Part shown: piece after piece, positions 1 through 7,629 of the stretch
Numbering within the stretch: position 1 is the stretch's first letter
Layout of the letters: every line of letters starts with the position of its first letter
Program-made: the position numbers and the translations under genes
Notes under the pieces: model-generated
Database searches by the model: none
The model's input: the letters and a program-made list of their open reading frames with translations, nothing else
What the model was told of the DNA's origin: nothing
Source: Chlorobium sp.
GTDB lineage: Bacteria > Bacteroidota > Chlorobiia > Chlorobiales > Chlorobiaceae
Length of the DNA stretch: 64,000 bases
Assembly: GCA_028282595.1 (NCBI GenBank)
Contig: JANQHQ010000026.1
Location: 1 to 64,000, forward strand
Reading direction: 5' to 3'

Positions 1-145
1 TGATATTTTACAATTAGTTACGAATTCTACTGGCACAAATCAGAACATCTGCATCTGTAACCAATTGAATTTATTTGACTTATAACCGGACACTACTGAG
101 TGAAGATAATAAATAATGTTAGCCACTTAAGCATGGAATCGCTTT

Positions 146-688
146 ATGACTTTTGAAGAAAAAATTATCTCTGGAATTATCGTAGGCTTATTAGTAGGGC
201 TTATCACCAAAGCTATAGGATATTTTCTTACAAGAGAAAAAGTAAAAGCAGGCCTTCTTACCGACATAGAAGTCCATATCGAGGACATAAAAGAAACAAA
301 TGAATATCTTAATGAGTGGTTACCAACACTGCGTGAGGGAGAAGTAATCAATTATTCGGCTCGTTATAAGTCAGATGACTACATCCTATTTAAATCATTT
401 ATTTCTAACTTGCCAAAATATTTTTCAAGAATCATTTTCACAAACATATTACGATTCTATAAAGCAATTGAAGAATATGACGTTTTACTAGAAGGATTCT
501 TTTCAGATGTCACTACCTGGAAAAAAGAAAAGCGAAAACTTTCTGCAGATGATTTAAGTTATCTTTCAAAAAAGATGGAAAGGATAATTGCGTTAGGAAA
601 TATTTTGACAATGAATGAAATTAAGAGTTTTTTGAATTTGCCAGACAAGTACGAAGGAAAGATTGCAGCAAAAACCATTATCAAATGA
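146..688 (+). CDS. hypothetical membrane-anchored protein
   Basis: The product is 180 aa and I do not recognise its family. Residues about 8-29 form one hydrophobic segment, and the remainder is charged, Lys/Glu-rich and probably helical, so it is likely a cytoplasmic domain tethered by an N-terminal membrane helix. No catalytic motif is visible. Codon use is strongly AT-biased compared with the housekeeping genes further right, which fits recent acquisition. No clear Shine-Dalgarno sequence precedes the ATG. The next downstream feature is a palindromic element starting nine bases after the stop. The uninterrupted, AT-rich reading frame with a sensible membrane segment supports a real gene; its role is unknown. 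Confidence 0.6.
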   Translation: MTFEEKIISGIIVGLLVGLITKAIGYFLTREKVKAGLLTDIEVHIEDIKETNEYLNEWLPTLREGEVINYSARYKSDDYILFKSFISNLPKYFSRIIFTNILRFYKAIEEYDVLLEGFFSDVTTWKKEKRKLSADDLSYLSKKMERIIALGNILTMNEIKSFLNLPDKYEGKIAAKTIIK

Positions 689-696
689 ATATCCGG

Positions 697-829
697 CCGA
701 GTTGAGTAAACCCGAACGATTCGTTTCCGGCGCGCGCTGATTCGCGTGCCTCCAACAAATCGTTCGAGCGGAATTGTATTGTGCTTTCAGGCCTACGCGG
801 TGATGCTCCGCCCATTCCATTCAACTCGG
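697..829. repeat. nested inverted-repeat element of unknown type
   Basis: The outer arms CCGAGTTGA (697-705) and TCAACTCGG (821-829) are exact reverse complements. Inside lies a second inverted pair, CGAACGATT (713-721) and AATCGTTCG (758-766), which encloses an 8-bp hairpin (729-736 with 743-750, one G-T pair, loop CTGATT). This is far more fold-back structure than its surroundings show. The size and position after a small AT-rich gene resemble a gene-cassette recombination site, but the integron core triplets are not in the expected order. It could also be a remnant of a small mobile element. Confidence 0.5.
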
Positions 830-855
830 TTGTTCTATAAAAAAGGGAATAAATA

Positions 856-960
856 ATGAATGTATCCGAACTGTTTGACCCAGCTAATTGGATTACAACT
901 GAGGTTGTTGAAACCAAAGTGCCAAAAAAGTATCAGACTCCACTTAATATACTAAATTAG
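856..960 (+). CDS. small open reading frame, 34 aa
   Basis: A short frame preceded by AAAAGGGAA, a plausible ribosome-binding site about nine bases upstream of the ATG. The product is polar, with Phe, Trp and several Val and Lys residues, and has no membrane segment. I do not recognise it. It may be a genuine small protein or the surviving 5' end of a larger gene, since the interval is full of truncated genes. Only the binding site and start context support it. Confidence 0.3.
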   Translation: MNVSELFDPANWITTEVVETKVPKKYQTPLNILN

Positions 961-999
961 CACGCTCAGCCTAACCAACCAAGGCAGCCTTTCGAAAAA

Positions 1000-1089
1000 A
1001 TGACCGGAATTAACGAAACCACTCTCGTGAACATCAACCCAAGCATCCTGCCGGATGCCGAAAAGTTTGTTGAGAAGACCGGCGTATGA
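1000..1089 (+). CDS. small ORF or gene remnant overlapping the rhuM-like start
   Basis: A 29-codon frame whose stop overlaps the next start as ATGA, an arrangement typical of translationally coupled genes. The peptide reads like internal protein sequence (..NINPSILPDAEKF..) and may be the tail of a gene that once preceded the RhuM-like gene. No family can be assigned. No strong ribosome-binding site is seen for its own ATG. Confidence 0.25.
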   Translation: MTGINETTLVNINPSILPDAEKFVEKTGV

Positions 1090-1397
1090 CCAACAAAATC
1101 ATCCTCTACCGCACTCCGGAAGGCGACAAAAAAGTCGGGGTATTGTTTCACGATGAGAACTTCTGGCTGCCGCAGAAGGCGATTGCCGCGTTGTTCGGGG
1201 CGGAGCGGTCCGTGGTGACCAAGCATCTGGGCAATATTTTTAAAGAGGGTGAGTTAGCTGAAGAATCAGTATGTGCAAAATTTGCACATACTGCCGCTGA
1301 CGGGAAAAACTATGCGACGAAATACTACAATCTGGACGCAATTATCGCCGTGGGCTATCGCGTTAACAGTTACCAGGCCATCCAATTCCAGAAATAG
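1086..1397 (+). pseudogene. truncated RhuM-family (virulence/DNA-binding) protein
   Basis: The 103 aa frame matches the conserved N-terminus of the RhuM family as I know it: an ILYRTPEGDKKVGVLFHDE-type opening, a WLPQKAIAALFG segment resembling a helix-turn-helix, then VCAKFAHTAADGK and YYNLDAIIAVGYRVNSYQA. Family members normally continue for more than 200 further residues (a ..QFRIWATKTLREFI.. region follows YRVNSYQA). Here the frame diverges right after that motif and stops. I see no matching continuation in the other frames, so this looks like a 3' deletion rather than a simple frameshift. RhuM genes often accompany restriction-modification or phage-defence loci, but none remains here. 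Confidence 0.65.
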
Positions 1398-1789
1398 AGG
1401 GTGCTGTTGATTACCCTCAAAAGTCATGCGGGCGCCGTATAGCGAAAACAGGAAAAACCGGTTTCTTTCAGTACACGAGGAATACTAGCATTCCACAAGC
1501 CCACTCTTGTTGCAAGCCCAATAAGCGCAATGAGATAGAGCGGTCAAAATGTGATGTCGAGGGTGAAAGCCAAACAGAGGGGGCTGAGAAGCAGACAAGA
1601 AAAGAGTTGGCCGAGAACGTTTGTCCACAACTATGGATTATCGCTTGCTGAAACAACGAGGCAATTGAGGTTGAAAACAGATGCTGTCAGCCATATGGTT
1701 CGTTGAGTTTTGGGCTTTTTGCCACCATTCAACAATGTCCCTCAAATCTATCAAAATAAAAATAAGGACATATACCTAATCTAAACCGT
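1398..1789. other. non-coding interval in the eroded left region
   Basis: About 390 bp without a credible gene. A frame is open through much of it after the RhuM fragment, but its translation is rich in Cys, Arg and Lys and does not look like protein. No terminator, tRNA or recognisable repeat was seen. It is probably decayed DNA left by a deletion or insertion. Confidence 0.4.
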
Positions 1790-2200
1790 TTGAACTTGGA
1801 TGCCTCAATCACCATCATCACGCTCTTTGCCTCCATTGTAGGCATACTTACGTATTGGCAAAAATACGTTCACGAACCAAAAGATACGAAGCAATATCTA
1901 ACACAAATATTTGAATCAGCTAGAGAACGAAATACAGAACTTCTTGGCAAGCTGAAAAAGTACGCAGCCGTTCATAACGCTTACGAAGATCATTTCATGC
2001 AAGGTTTTTCGTTCAATGAGTCAATTCAAATACTTGAAAAATGTGAGCTCGAATTGTTCACGGATGAGAATCTTACGGCAATACAAAAATCTCGTGGAAC
2101 AGGCCAAAACACTGAAGCATTAATTGACGGAATCAAAAAACATGATGCGCACGTCAGTCAATCACTAACGCACTTCCACTATCTTTTCCCCAAAAAATGA
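1790..2200 (+). CDS. hypothetical membrane-anchored protein
   Basis: The 136 aa product begins at a TTG and has an N-terminal hydrophobic stretch (about residues 6-22) followed by a polar, helical domain with Lys, Glu and His. Overall layout (one N-terminal membrane helix plus a soluble tail) and AT-rich codon use match the 180 aa protein at the left end, although the sequences do not obviously align. No catalytic motif was found. An internal AAGGA (in AATAAGGACAT) lies about 20 bases upstream, which is distant, so the start is uncertain. The function is unknown. Confidence 0.5.
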   Translation: MNLDASITIITLFASIVGILTYWQKYVHEPKDTKQYLTQIFESARERNTELLGKLKKYAAVHNAYEDHFMQGFSFNESIQILEKCELELFTDENLTAIQKSRGTGQNTEALIDGIKKHDAHVSQSLTHFHYLFPKK

Positions 2201-2305
2201 ACACTGATGCAAGTAAATCATAACAATATTTTTCAGCGCTGGAAGCAGGCAAGCCGGGCGTTTTAACTTAATGCAGAGGTCTGCTTACCTCCGAGAAGCA
2301 GGGGG

Positions 2306-2449
2306 CACGCATTAGCAAAACTGCTCGATGCCGACGACCGTGTCAAATTTATTCTGCAAGCTGCCCCCTCCCCATGGTTCAAAGTCACGAGATCCCTCGA
2401 CACCAACTTCAAGAATGCATCGACCATTCATGAAGTGCTGAACCCATAG
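2306..2449 (+). pseudogene. 3' remnant of an unidentified gene
   Basis: An open run of 47 codons ends at a TAG at 2447-2449 and translates to plausible protein (..LLDADDRVKFILQAAPSPW.. and ..TIHEVLNP), but it has no start codon. Upstream a second frame (starting ATG near 2271, 14 codons) runs into a stop at the same place, as if a frameshift had occurred. I read it as the tail of a gene lost by deletion or decay. No family is recognisable. Confidence 0.3.
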
Positions 2450-2478
2450 AAAAAACTCCCGCTTCAAACAAACGGGAG
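2450..2478 (-). terminator. Rho-independent terminator (minus strand)
   Basis: CTCCCG (2456-2461) pairs with CGGGAG (2473-2478) across an 11-base loop. Read on the minus strand the stem is followed by a run of six T before C. It would stop transcripts coming leftward from the 3130-5133 gene. The plus-strand side lacks a good T run. Confidence 0.55.
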
Positions 2479-2615
2479 CCCTTCTCTCAACTCACCCTCT
2501 TTTAACCGGAAACCAATGCGTTTACATTCAAAAAGAAGTATCTTTTGAGTATACGCGATTGTTTTTTAACGCTCTATCCCGCAGACCAAACCATCAATAC
2601 AATGGAGAACCGATC

Positions 2616-3092
2616 ATGGATAGACGGACGGTATGGAACCTTCTTTTGCTGCTGATCTTTTCGATCTCCCTCGTCGCTTGCGATACAAGCAGTAACGACA
2701 CCGGCACATCTCCATCTGACGACCCTGAAATTCCGGGCGGACCCGGCGAACCGTATATCGGCTTCACCCATGTACCGCCCATCGGGAGCTTCGAAAACCT
2801 CGAAGGCGAAGTTTTGCACGTTTACCCCTCGGATCACAGGGTAGCCGTCTATATCTACGTGTCCGGCTGGTGGACAAAGCCGACTTTTACCGATCCCCTC
2901 ACAACCATCCAGAACAACGGCAGTTGGACTACCGATATTACAACCGGAGGCAACGACGAACAGGCGACCCGGGTCGCAGCTTACCTGGTGACTGAAGATT
3001 ACAGCCCGCCATTGATGTCCGGCGGAGCCACCTTGCCGGCGGAACTCGACCAGAATGCCGTCGCTAAGGTAGAGGCGAACAGAAGCCCTTGA
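2616..3092 (+). CDS. small secreted lipoprotein
   Basis: The 158 aa product starts MDRRTVWNLLLLLIFSISLVAC, a classical lipoprotein signal peptide with the lipobox LVAC and the lipidated Cys at residue 22. A low-complexity Ser/Thr/Asp/Pro/Gly linker follows. The mature part has aromatic-rich, beta-type sequence (WWTKPTFTDPL, GSWTTDITTGGNDE, AAYLV). A similar short domain occurs, from memory, in carbohydrate-active or surface proteins, but I cannot name it firmly. The start at 2616 was chosen because GGAG lies eight bases upstream and the signal peptide begins there; an in-frame upstream codon exists but lacks support. It faces the outer-membrane gene at 3130-5133. Confidence 0.7.
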   Translation: MDRRTVWNLLLLLIFSISLVACDTSSNDTGTSPSDDPEIPGGPGEPYIGFTHVPPIGSFENLEGEVLHVYPSDHRVAVYIYVSGWWTKPTFTDPLTTIQNNGSWTTDITTGGNDEQATRVAAYLVTEDYSPPLMSGGATLPAELDQNAVAKVEANRSP

Positions 3093-3129
3093 TCTCCCTG
3101 GGTTGCGGAAGACCTTAACCTCATTCCCC

Positions 3130-5133
3130 CTAAAACCGCAACGCACACCCGAGATGCCATGACGACGGGCTGCTCGTGGGGCGGAGGTCGTTGCCGCTGC
3201 CGTAGGCTTCGCGGTTGGCGTACCAGGCTTTTTCGTATCTCGCCGAAAGGTCGAAGTTTTTCATGATTTCGAGTCCGAGCAGGGCGAAAAAGGCCTCTCC
3301 CCTGCCGTAGTAACTCTTCAGGTTGAACACGAGCGGAAGGTCGTTTTCGTAGACGTAGATCGCTGAATCGTAATTTTCGGTGTGGAAGCGCGAGTACCTC
3401 GCCACGAGGGAGAGCGAGCCCGTGCGCCAGGACGCCTGTTCGTAGACCAGCCATCCCTTGGAGTGTTCGGTGTTGTCGGGATACTCTCCCTCGACAAGCT
3501 TGATCTCTCCCCTGGTCTTCAACGTCAGGTCCTTGTCGAGCTTCGCCAGCAGATCGAGACGCGCGCGGTTGGAGACGAACGGAACCGGGGTGTAATACTG
3601 GAGCCCGGAATCGTCCGAAAGCTTTCTCGACTCTTCCTTGTACTGGTTCTGCAGGAGCAGTTCCAGGGTGAGCGACGGCGACTGCCGCCAGGAGAGGAAC
3701 ACTTTCGCCTCGTCCCCGGTCGAGGAGAGCCCGTAGTAGCGACTGAGCTCGGGGAATCTGAAGACATCGTAATAGGCGCTGAGCCGGAACGCTTTCGAGA
3801 GACGGGCCTCGATGCCGACATAGTAACCTTCCTCGTTCGCCCCGTCGTCGGCGCGCTCGGCGAAGGCTCCAGCGAAGGGGGAGAAGAAACGGGGATGATA
3901 ATCCCTCACGGCGAGTACGGTGCGGATATCCGGGGAAAGGGGAAAACCCGCGCCGCAAATCCACGACAGTTCCCCGTCCCGGCCGGCGAACGCCGCTTCC
4001 CCGAAAAGATTCACCCTGCCCACGAGCAGATCCGCCTCGACACCCGCCATGTTCTTCCAGCCCTCTTCGCCGTCGTTCTCTTCCAGAGGCATGCCGTAGC
4101 GGTAACCCGCCCAGGTGCCGCCGACGATACCGCTCACCGCCCCCGCATCGACCGCATAGCGGACGTTGAGCCCCGCGACGCGTTCGCTCACGTTATCGTG
4201 GTGCTCGATCTCGCTCTCCGTCCGGTGGTATCCCGAGGTCCGTATCGTCGTGACCGTTCCGTCATCCGTCGATGCGTCGATACGGTTGTCGGAGTAAAAC
4301 GCCGTAAGCCTGAACGGTCCGTTCGCGACGGTGGCGGCGGCGCCCTGCATGAACCCGTTCTCCGCGCTGGAGGCGTACGGTTTCAGCAACCGCCCCGGAA
4401 GCTTGACACCGAGAGGATCGACCCCCTTGGAAAGATAGCGGCTCTGCCCGAAGAGCAGCCCCTGCCCGGCGTTGACGGTGTAGTTGCCCGCGATCAGCTC
4501 CCGAACGAAGCCCTCCCCGGCATAGGCTACGCTGAGCGAGGAAAAGTCGTCGATGTCGGGCTCCCCGATATCCTTTTCCATGACGCCCTTCACCTCGACG
4601 TCGCCGATGCCGACGGTCAGACGGTTGTAGAGCTTGTAATTTTCCCCGGCGTACTTGCCTTCCGTTATCCCCTCGCGCTCGGGAATCTCCCTGAAATACC
4701 GTCCGTACCAGCTCCCGCCGAAGGTGTTTTTTTTCGGCGGGGCCTTCGGCTCCAAAAGATCGAAACGCAGGAACGGCGCGATTCTTTCCGCCGTTTCCGC
4801 TCCGACCGCTTCCCGAAGCTCCTTCAGGGAGGAGATCGGACCCCGCCGTTCACGGAAATCCACGATAGCTTCCGCCTCGCCTGCCGAAAGGAAGGGCAGT
4901 TGCAGCAGATCGCCCGGGGTCGCCGTATTGACGGGTATTTTCCTGCGCCGCAGCTCCCCGAGCTCCTGGAGAAGCTGCTCGACGTCGCCCGGCATGTCGC
5001 TCTGGTCGAAAAGCGACTCGACGGCCCCCGCCGGGCCGTCCTGGGCGGAAGAGAGTGAAGAAAAGAAAGGGATCGAGAGAAAAAGAAGAGCGGCAACAGG
5101 AAGTTGCCGCGGAATCGATGGGAAAACGTTCAT
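3130..5133 (-). CDS. outer-membrane beta-barrel protein with N-terminal helix-hairpin-helix domain
   Basis: The 667 aa product has a signal peptide (about 1-30, cleaved after SLSSA). Residues about 66-120 carry a ComEA-type helix-hairpin-helix segment (PVNTATPGDLLQLPFLS, then AEAIVDFRERRGP). About 500 residues of alternating aromatic and polar beta-strand sequence follow, with many Tyr, Gly and Arg. The chain ends in Phe after an amphipathic strand (HLGCALRF), the usual C-terminal signal for outer-membrane barrel insertion. The helix-hairpin-helix fold often binds DNA non-specifically, so a role in DNA uptake or surface DNA binding is possible but is inference. It is separated from rluB by 31 bp on the same strand and may share its transcript. 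Confidence 0.75.
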   Translation of the reverse strand: MNVFPSIPRQLPVAALLFLSIPFFSSLSSAQDGPAGAVESLFDQSDMPGDVEQLLQELGELRRRKIPVNTATPGDLLQLPFLSAGEAEAIVDFRERRGPISSLKELREAVGAETAERIAPFLRFDLLEPKAPPKKNTFGGSWYGRYFREIPEREGITEGKYAGENYKLYNRLTVGIGDVEVKGVMEKDIGEPDIDDFSSLSVAYAGEGFVRELIAGNYTVNAGQGLLFGQSRYLSKGVDPLGVKLPGRLLKPYASSAENGFMQGAAATVANGPFRLTAFYSDNRIDASTDDGTVTTIRTSGYHRTESEIEHHDNVSERVAGLNVRYAVDAGAVSGIVGGTWAGYRYGMPLEENDGEEGWKNMAGVEADLLVGRVNLFGEAAFAGRDGELSWICGAGFPLSPDIRTVLAVRDYHPRFFSPFAGAFAERADDGANEEGYYVGIEARLSKAFRLSAYYDVFRFPELSRYYGLSSTGDEAKVFLSWRQSPSLTLELLLQNQYKEESRKLSDDSGLQYYTPVPFVSNRARLDLLAKLDKDLTLKTRGEIKLVEGEYPDNTEHSKGWLVYEQASWRTGSLSLVARYSRFHTENYDSAIYVYENDLPLVFNLKSYYGRGEAFFALLGLEIMKNFDLSARYEKAWYANREAYGSGNDLRPTSSPSSWHLGCALRF

Positions 5134-5164
5134 GGGAGAGCGGTGTCTTGATGGTTAGCTCCTG

Positions 5165-5920
5165 TCAGGGTGGAGAGCTTTCCAGACGGAGTTGCTTCAC
5201 CTCGCCGGGGGTGAGATACCGCCATTCACCTCTCCTGAGCCTCCCCGCCCGCAGGCCGGCGTAAGCCGTCCTGTCAAGCCTCTTCACCTCGTAACCCAGT
5301 GTCGAAAACATCCGCCGGACCTGATGGTTCCTGCCCTCGTGCATTGTCACCAGCACATCGAGACCGTCCTGAAGGATTTTCGCCTTGCAGGGACTCGTTC
5401 TCTCGCCGGTGTCGCCGAGCCTCATGCCGCCCGTCAGCACGGAGAGATCCTTGGGACGGAAAGGGGCTTCGAGCCTGACCTGATACTCCTTCTCCACGCC
5501 CGACGAGGGGTGCATGAGCCGATGGGCCAGCTCGCCGTCGTTGGTCAGAAGCAGCATCCCGGTGGTTTTCCTGTCGAGCCGGCCTACGGGGAAAATGCGT
5601 TCGCCGACATCCACCAGGTCGAGAACCGTCTCGCGGTTCCTCTCGTCGCGGTTCGTCGTGATGTAATTCCTGGGTTTGTTCAGCAGAATATACACTTTTT
5701 TTTCTTCAGGCAAGGCAAGCATCCTCCCCCGCACGACCACTTCGTCGATACCGGGACGGACGGCAGCCCCCACGGTCGTGAGCACCCTGCCGTTCACCAT
5801 GACCTCGCCCGCCTCGATCATCCTGTCCGCCGCGCGCCGCGAGGCGACCCCGCACATTGCCAGGTATTTGTTGATCCGGACAGGCTCCGGCGAATCTCTC
5901 TTACTGCAGGTTGTCGCCAT
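5165..5920 (-). CDS. rluB: 23S rRNA pseudouridine synthase, RluB/RsuA family
   Basis: The 251 aa enzyme isomerises a specific uridine of large-subunit rRNA. An S4 RNA-binding domain occupies about residues 14-60 (RINKYLAMCGVASRRAADRM). The catalytic domain follows with the family motif GRLD at 113-116 (catalytic Asp116) and the later segment EGRNHQVRRMF. The frame stays open upstream inside scpB, but the ATG at 5920 is the sensible start because the S4 domain begins just after it. The two genes overlap by 20 bp, so scpB and rluB are probably coupled, a pairing common in bacteria. RsuA-type specificity (small subunit) cannot be excluded from sequence alone. Confidence 0.9.
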   Translation of the reverse strand: MATTCSKRDSPEPVRINKYLAMCGVASRRAADRMIEAGEVMVNGRVLTTVGAAVRPGIDEVVVRGRMLALPEEKKVYILLNKPRNYITTNRDERNRETVLDLVDVGERIFPVGRLDRKTTGMLLLTNDGELAHRLMHPSSGVEKEYQVRLEAPFRPKDLSVLTGGMRLGDTGERTSPCKAKILQDGLDVLVTMHEGRNHQVRRMFSTLGYEVKRLDRTAYAGLRAGRLRRGEWRYLTPGEVKQLRLESSPP

Positions 5921-6506
5921 TGTCCACGCTTGCCTCGGAAGAAGCGAGATACTCCCGGACCTCCTCGTCCCTGACGAGCTCCTTGATTTCCCGGAGCCGG
6001 GGAAGTTCCTTGAGGGAGTTGAGATTGAAAAAGTCGAGAAATTCCTTTGTCGTGCCGTAGAGCAGGGGCTTTCCCGGAGTGTCGGCCCGCCCCCTGACAT
6101 CGATGAGACCCCGTTCCAGAAGCTTGTTGACCGCATAGTCGGGGCTGACTCCGCGCACCCGCTGGATCTCGCCCCTGGTTACGGGCTGCTGGTAGGCGAT
6201 AACGGCGAGAACCTCGAGGGCGGACTGCGAAAGGCGACGCTGAATCTTCGGGGCGAGCATTTTCCTGACGACCGGTTCGAGTGAAGGGATCGTCAGAAAA
6301 CGGAATCCGCCGGCGACGCGGACTATCCGGAAACTTCGGCCGCCCGCTTCGTAGGAAGCGTTCAGCCGGTCTATGCAGGCCTCGATATCGGCAAGGGAGG
6401 GCTCTTCTTCGAGAATCTGGCGGATCTGGCGGGGAGTAATGGATTCGTCGGAGGAGAAAACGATCACCTCCACTTTCTGATCCCTCTCCTGCTCCTGTTC
6501 TGACAC
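5901..6506 (-). CDS. scpB: segregation and condensation protein ScpB
   Basis: The 201 aa protein is the ScpB subunit that binds the kleisin ScpA in the SMC condensin complex and helps chromosome segregation. Two winged-helix units are expected; the strongest family stretch is SQSALEVLAVIAYQQPVTRGEIQRVRGVSPDYAVNKLLERGLI, seen at about residues 93-135. The acidic C-terminal tail is typical. A ScpA gene is not next to it in this window; the upstream gene is hisA, 96 bp away. The 3' end overlaps rluB. Confidence 0.92.
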   Translation of the reverse strand: MSEQEQERDQKVEVIVFSSDESITPRQIRQILEEEPSLADIEACIDRLNASYEAGGRSFRIVRVAGGFRFLTIPSLEPVVRKMLAPKIQRRLSQSALEVLAVIAYQQPVTRGEIQRVRGVSPDYAVNKLLERGLIDVRGRADTPGKPLLYGTTKEFLDFFNLNSLKELPRLREIKELVRDEEVREYLASSEASVDNGDNLQ

Positions 6507-6602
6507 CTTAGGCTCCTGGTTGCCGGCGCCCCCGGGGAAGCGCCGCCGGTTAACGAGTTTCGCACCCGCCGGAAAACCGGCACGGGAGCGGGCGGAATCC
6601 GC

Positions 6603-7385
6603 TCAGGGATAGCACTTCTTGAGCAAGGCCGAGGAGAACTCCCTGTCGATGTTCATACCCTTCTCGTAATTGTACCAGAGCTTCTGACAGGGAAAGTTGG
6701 TTTCGTAGAGCGCCTTGCCGATGATGACCGAATCGACTCCGTACTTTTCCAGCGTTTCGAGTTTTTTCAGATCGTCCGAGCCCGCGACACCGCCGGAAGC
6801 CGTTACTTTCATGCCCGCTTTCGAGGCGAAACGCCTGATGCTTTCGTAGCCGATACCCTGCATCATGCCGTCGCAGGATATGTCGGTGTAGATAACCCGT
6901 TTGACACCGAGCTTTTTCATTTCGAGAGCGAGCTCGTAGTCCTGCATGGAGCTGCTTTCGGTCCATCCCTTGATCTTCGGTATACCGTTTTCGGCATCGA
7001 TGCCGATGACTATCTGGGAGGCGGAGTAGGTTTTGAGCAATTCTTCGACAAGCTCCGGATTGGTCACGGCCGCCGATCCGATAACCACCCTCCCGACGCC
7101 GATATCCAGATATCCAGCCACGGCTTCGAACGTACGAAGACCGCCGCCGACCTGTATGGGAATATCGAGCGTACCGACAATTTCCCGTATTTTCTCGAAG
7201 TTGACCGGACGTCCCGTCCTGGCCGCGTCGAGATCGACGACATGAATTATCTTGGCGTTCTGTTTCCGCCAGATAACCGCCATGTCACAAGGATTGTCGA
7301 GATAGATTTTCTCTTTGTCGAACTCTCCGCGAGTGAGCCGGACGCACTTGCCGTCCTTTATATCTATAGCCGGAATAATCAGCAT
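6603..7385 (-). CDS. hisA: phosphoribosylformimino-5-aminoimidazole carboxamide ribotide isomerase HisA
   Basis: The 260 aa (beta/alpha)8-barrel enzyme catalyses the Amadori rearrangement of ProFAR to PRFAR in histidine synthesis. The catalytic aspartates are in place: Asp8 in PAIDIKDGK and Asp130 in IGIDAENG. Phosphate-binding loops QVGGGLR and TASGGV are also present. The substrate for the next step goes to the HisH/HisF synthase, and hisH lies just upstream on the same strand. The 244-bp gap between them is mostly filled by a small mobile element (7504-7628), so the two genes may once have been much closer. Confidence 0.95.
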   Translation of the reverse strand: MLIIPAIDIKDGKCVRLTRGEFDKEKIYLDNPCDMAVIWRKQNAKIIHVVDLDAARTGRPVNFEKIREIVGTLDIPIQVGGGLRTFEAVAGYLDIGVGRVVIGSAAVTNPELVEELLKTYSASQIVIGIDAENGIPKIKGWTESSSMQDYELALEMKKLGVKRVIYTDISCDGMMQGIGYESIRRFASKAGMKVTASGGVAGSDDLKKLETLEKYGVDSVIIGKALYETNFPCQKLWYNYEKGMNIDREFSSALLKKCYP

Positions 7386-7503
7386 ATAACAACATCTGTT
7401 GATCGTTTCACATTTCGCCGGGACCTGACGCGCAGGATAACCGGATCATGATGCAAAAAAAGAAAACCGCGCGATGCGGGCAACAGTTTCCGGAACTTTT
7501 TCA

Positions 7504-7628
7504 GGGCGCCTCTATTACTTGTCGTGAGCGAGCTGAAGACAAGGCGGACGGAGCACAGAAACCGGAGTCCCGACAAGTCGGGACCAACGAAGTATTCGGG
7601 CCGCGCAACATAATTAATAGAGGCGCCC
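7504..7628 (-). mobile_element. MITE-like element, copy 1 (125 bp)
   Basis: Perfect 14-bp terminal inverted repeats, GGGCGCCTCTATTA (7504-7517) and TAATAGAGGCGCCC (7615-7628), enclose an interior with no reading frame. The element is flanked by the direct repeat TTCA (7500-7503 and 7629-7632), which reads as a 4-bp target-site duplication. The interior, read on the minus strand, shares the segments CTTCGTTGGTCCCGAC..GTCGGGACTCC and CTCCGTCCGCCTTG with the copies at 16816 and 35169, so this copy lies inverted relative to them. The right-hand duplication includes the hisH stop codon. Confidence 0.75.
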
Positions 7629-7629
7629 T

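Noticed and set aside
690..850. Integron attC site
   Set aside because: Strong palindromes are present but the AAC and GTT core triplets are not in the required order or complementary, and no integrase gene is visible.
1370..1652. Open plus-strand frame following the RhuM fragment in another phase
   Set aside because: Translation is Cys/Lys/Arg-rich without protein-like pattern and has no start; it does not restore the RhuM C-terminus.
3382..5058. Long plus-strand open frame (558 codons) opposite the helix-hairpin-helix gene
   Set aside because: Antisense shadow of a GC-rich gene; the translation is Arg/Gly/Pro-rich with no family features, while the minus strand encodes a signal peptide, known domain and barrel end.
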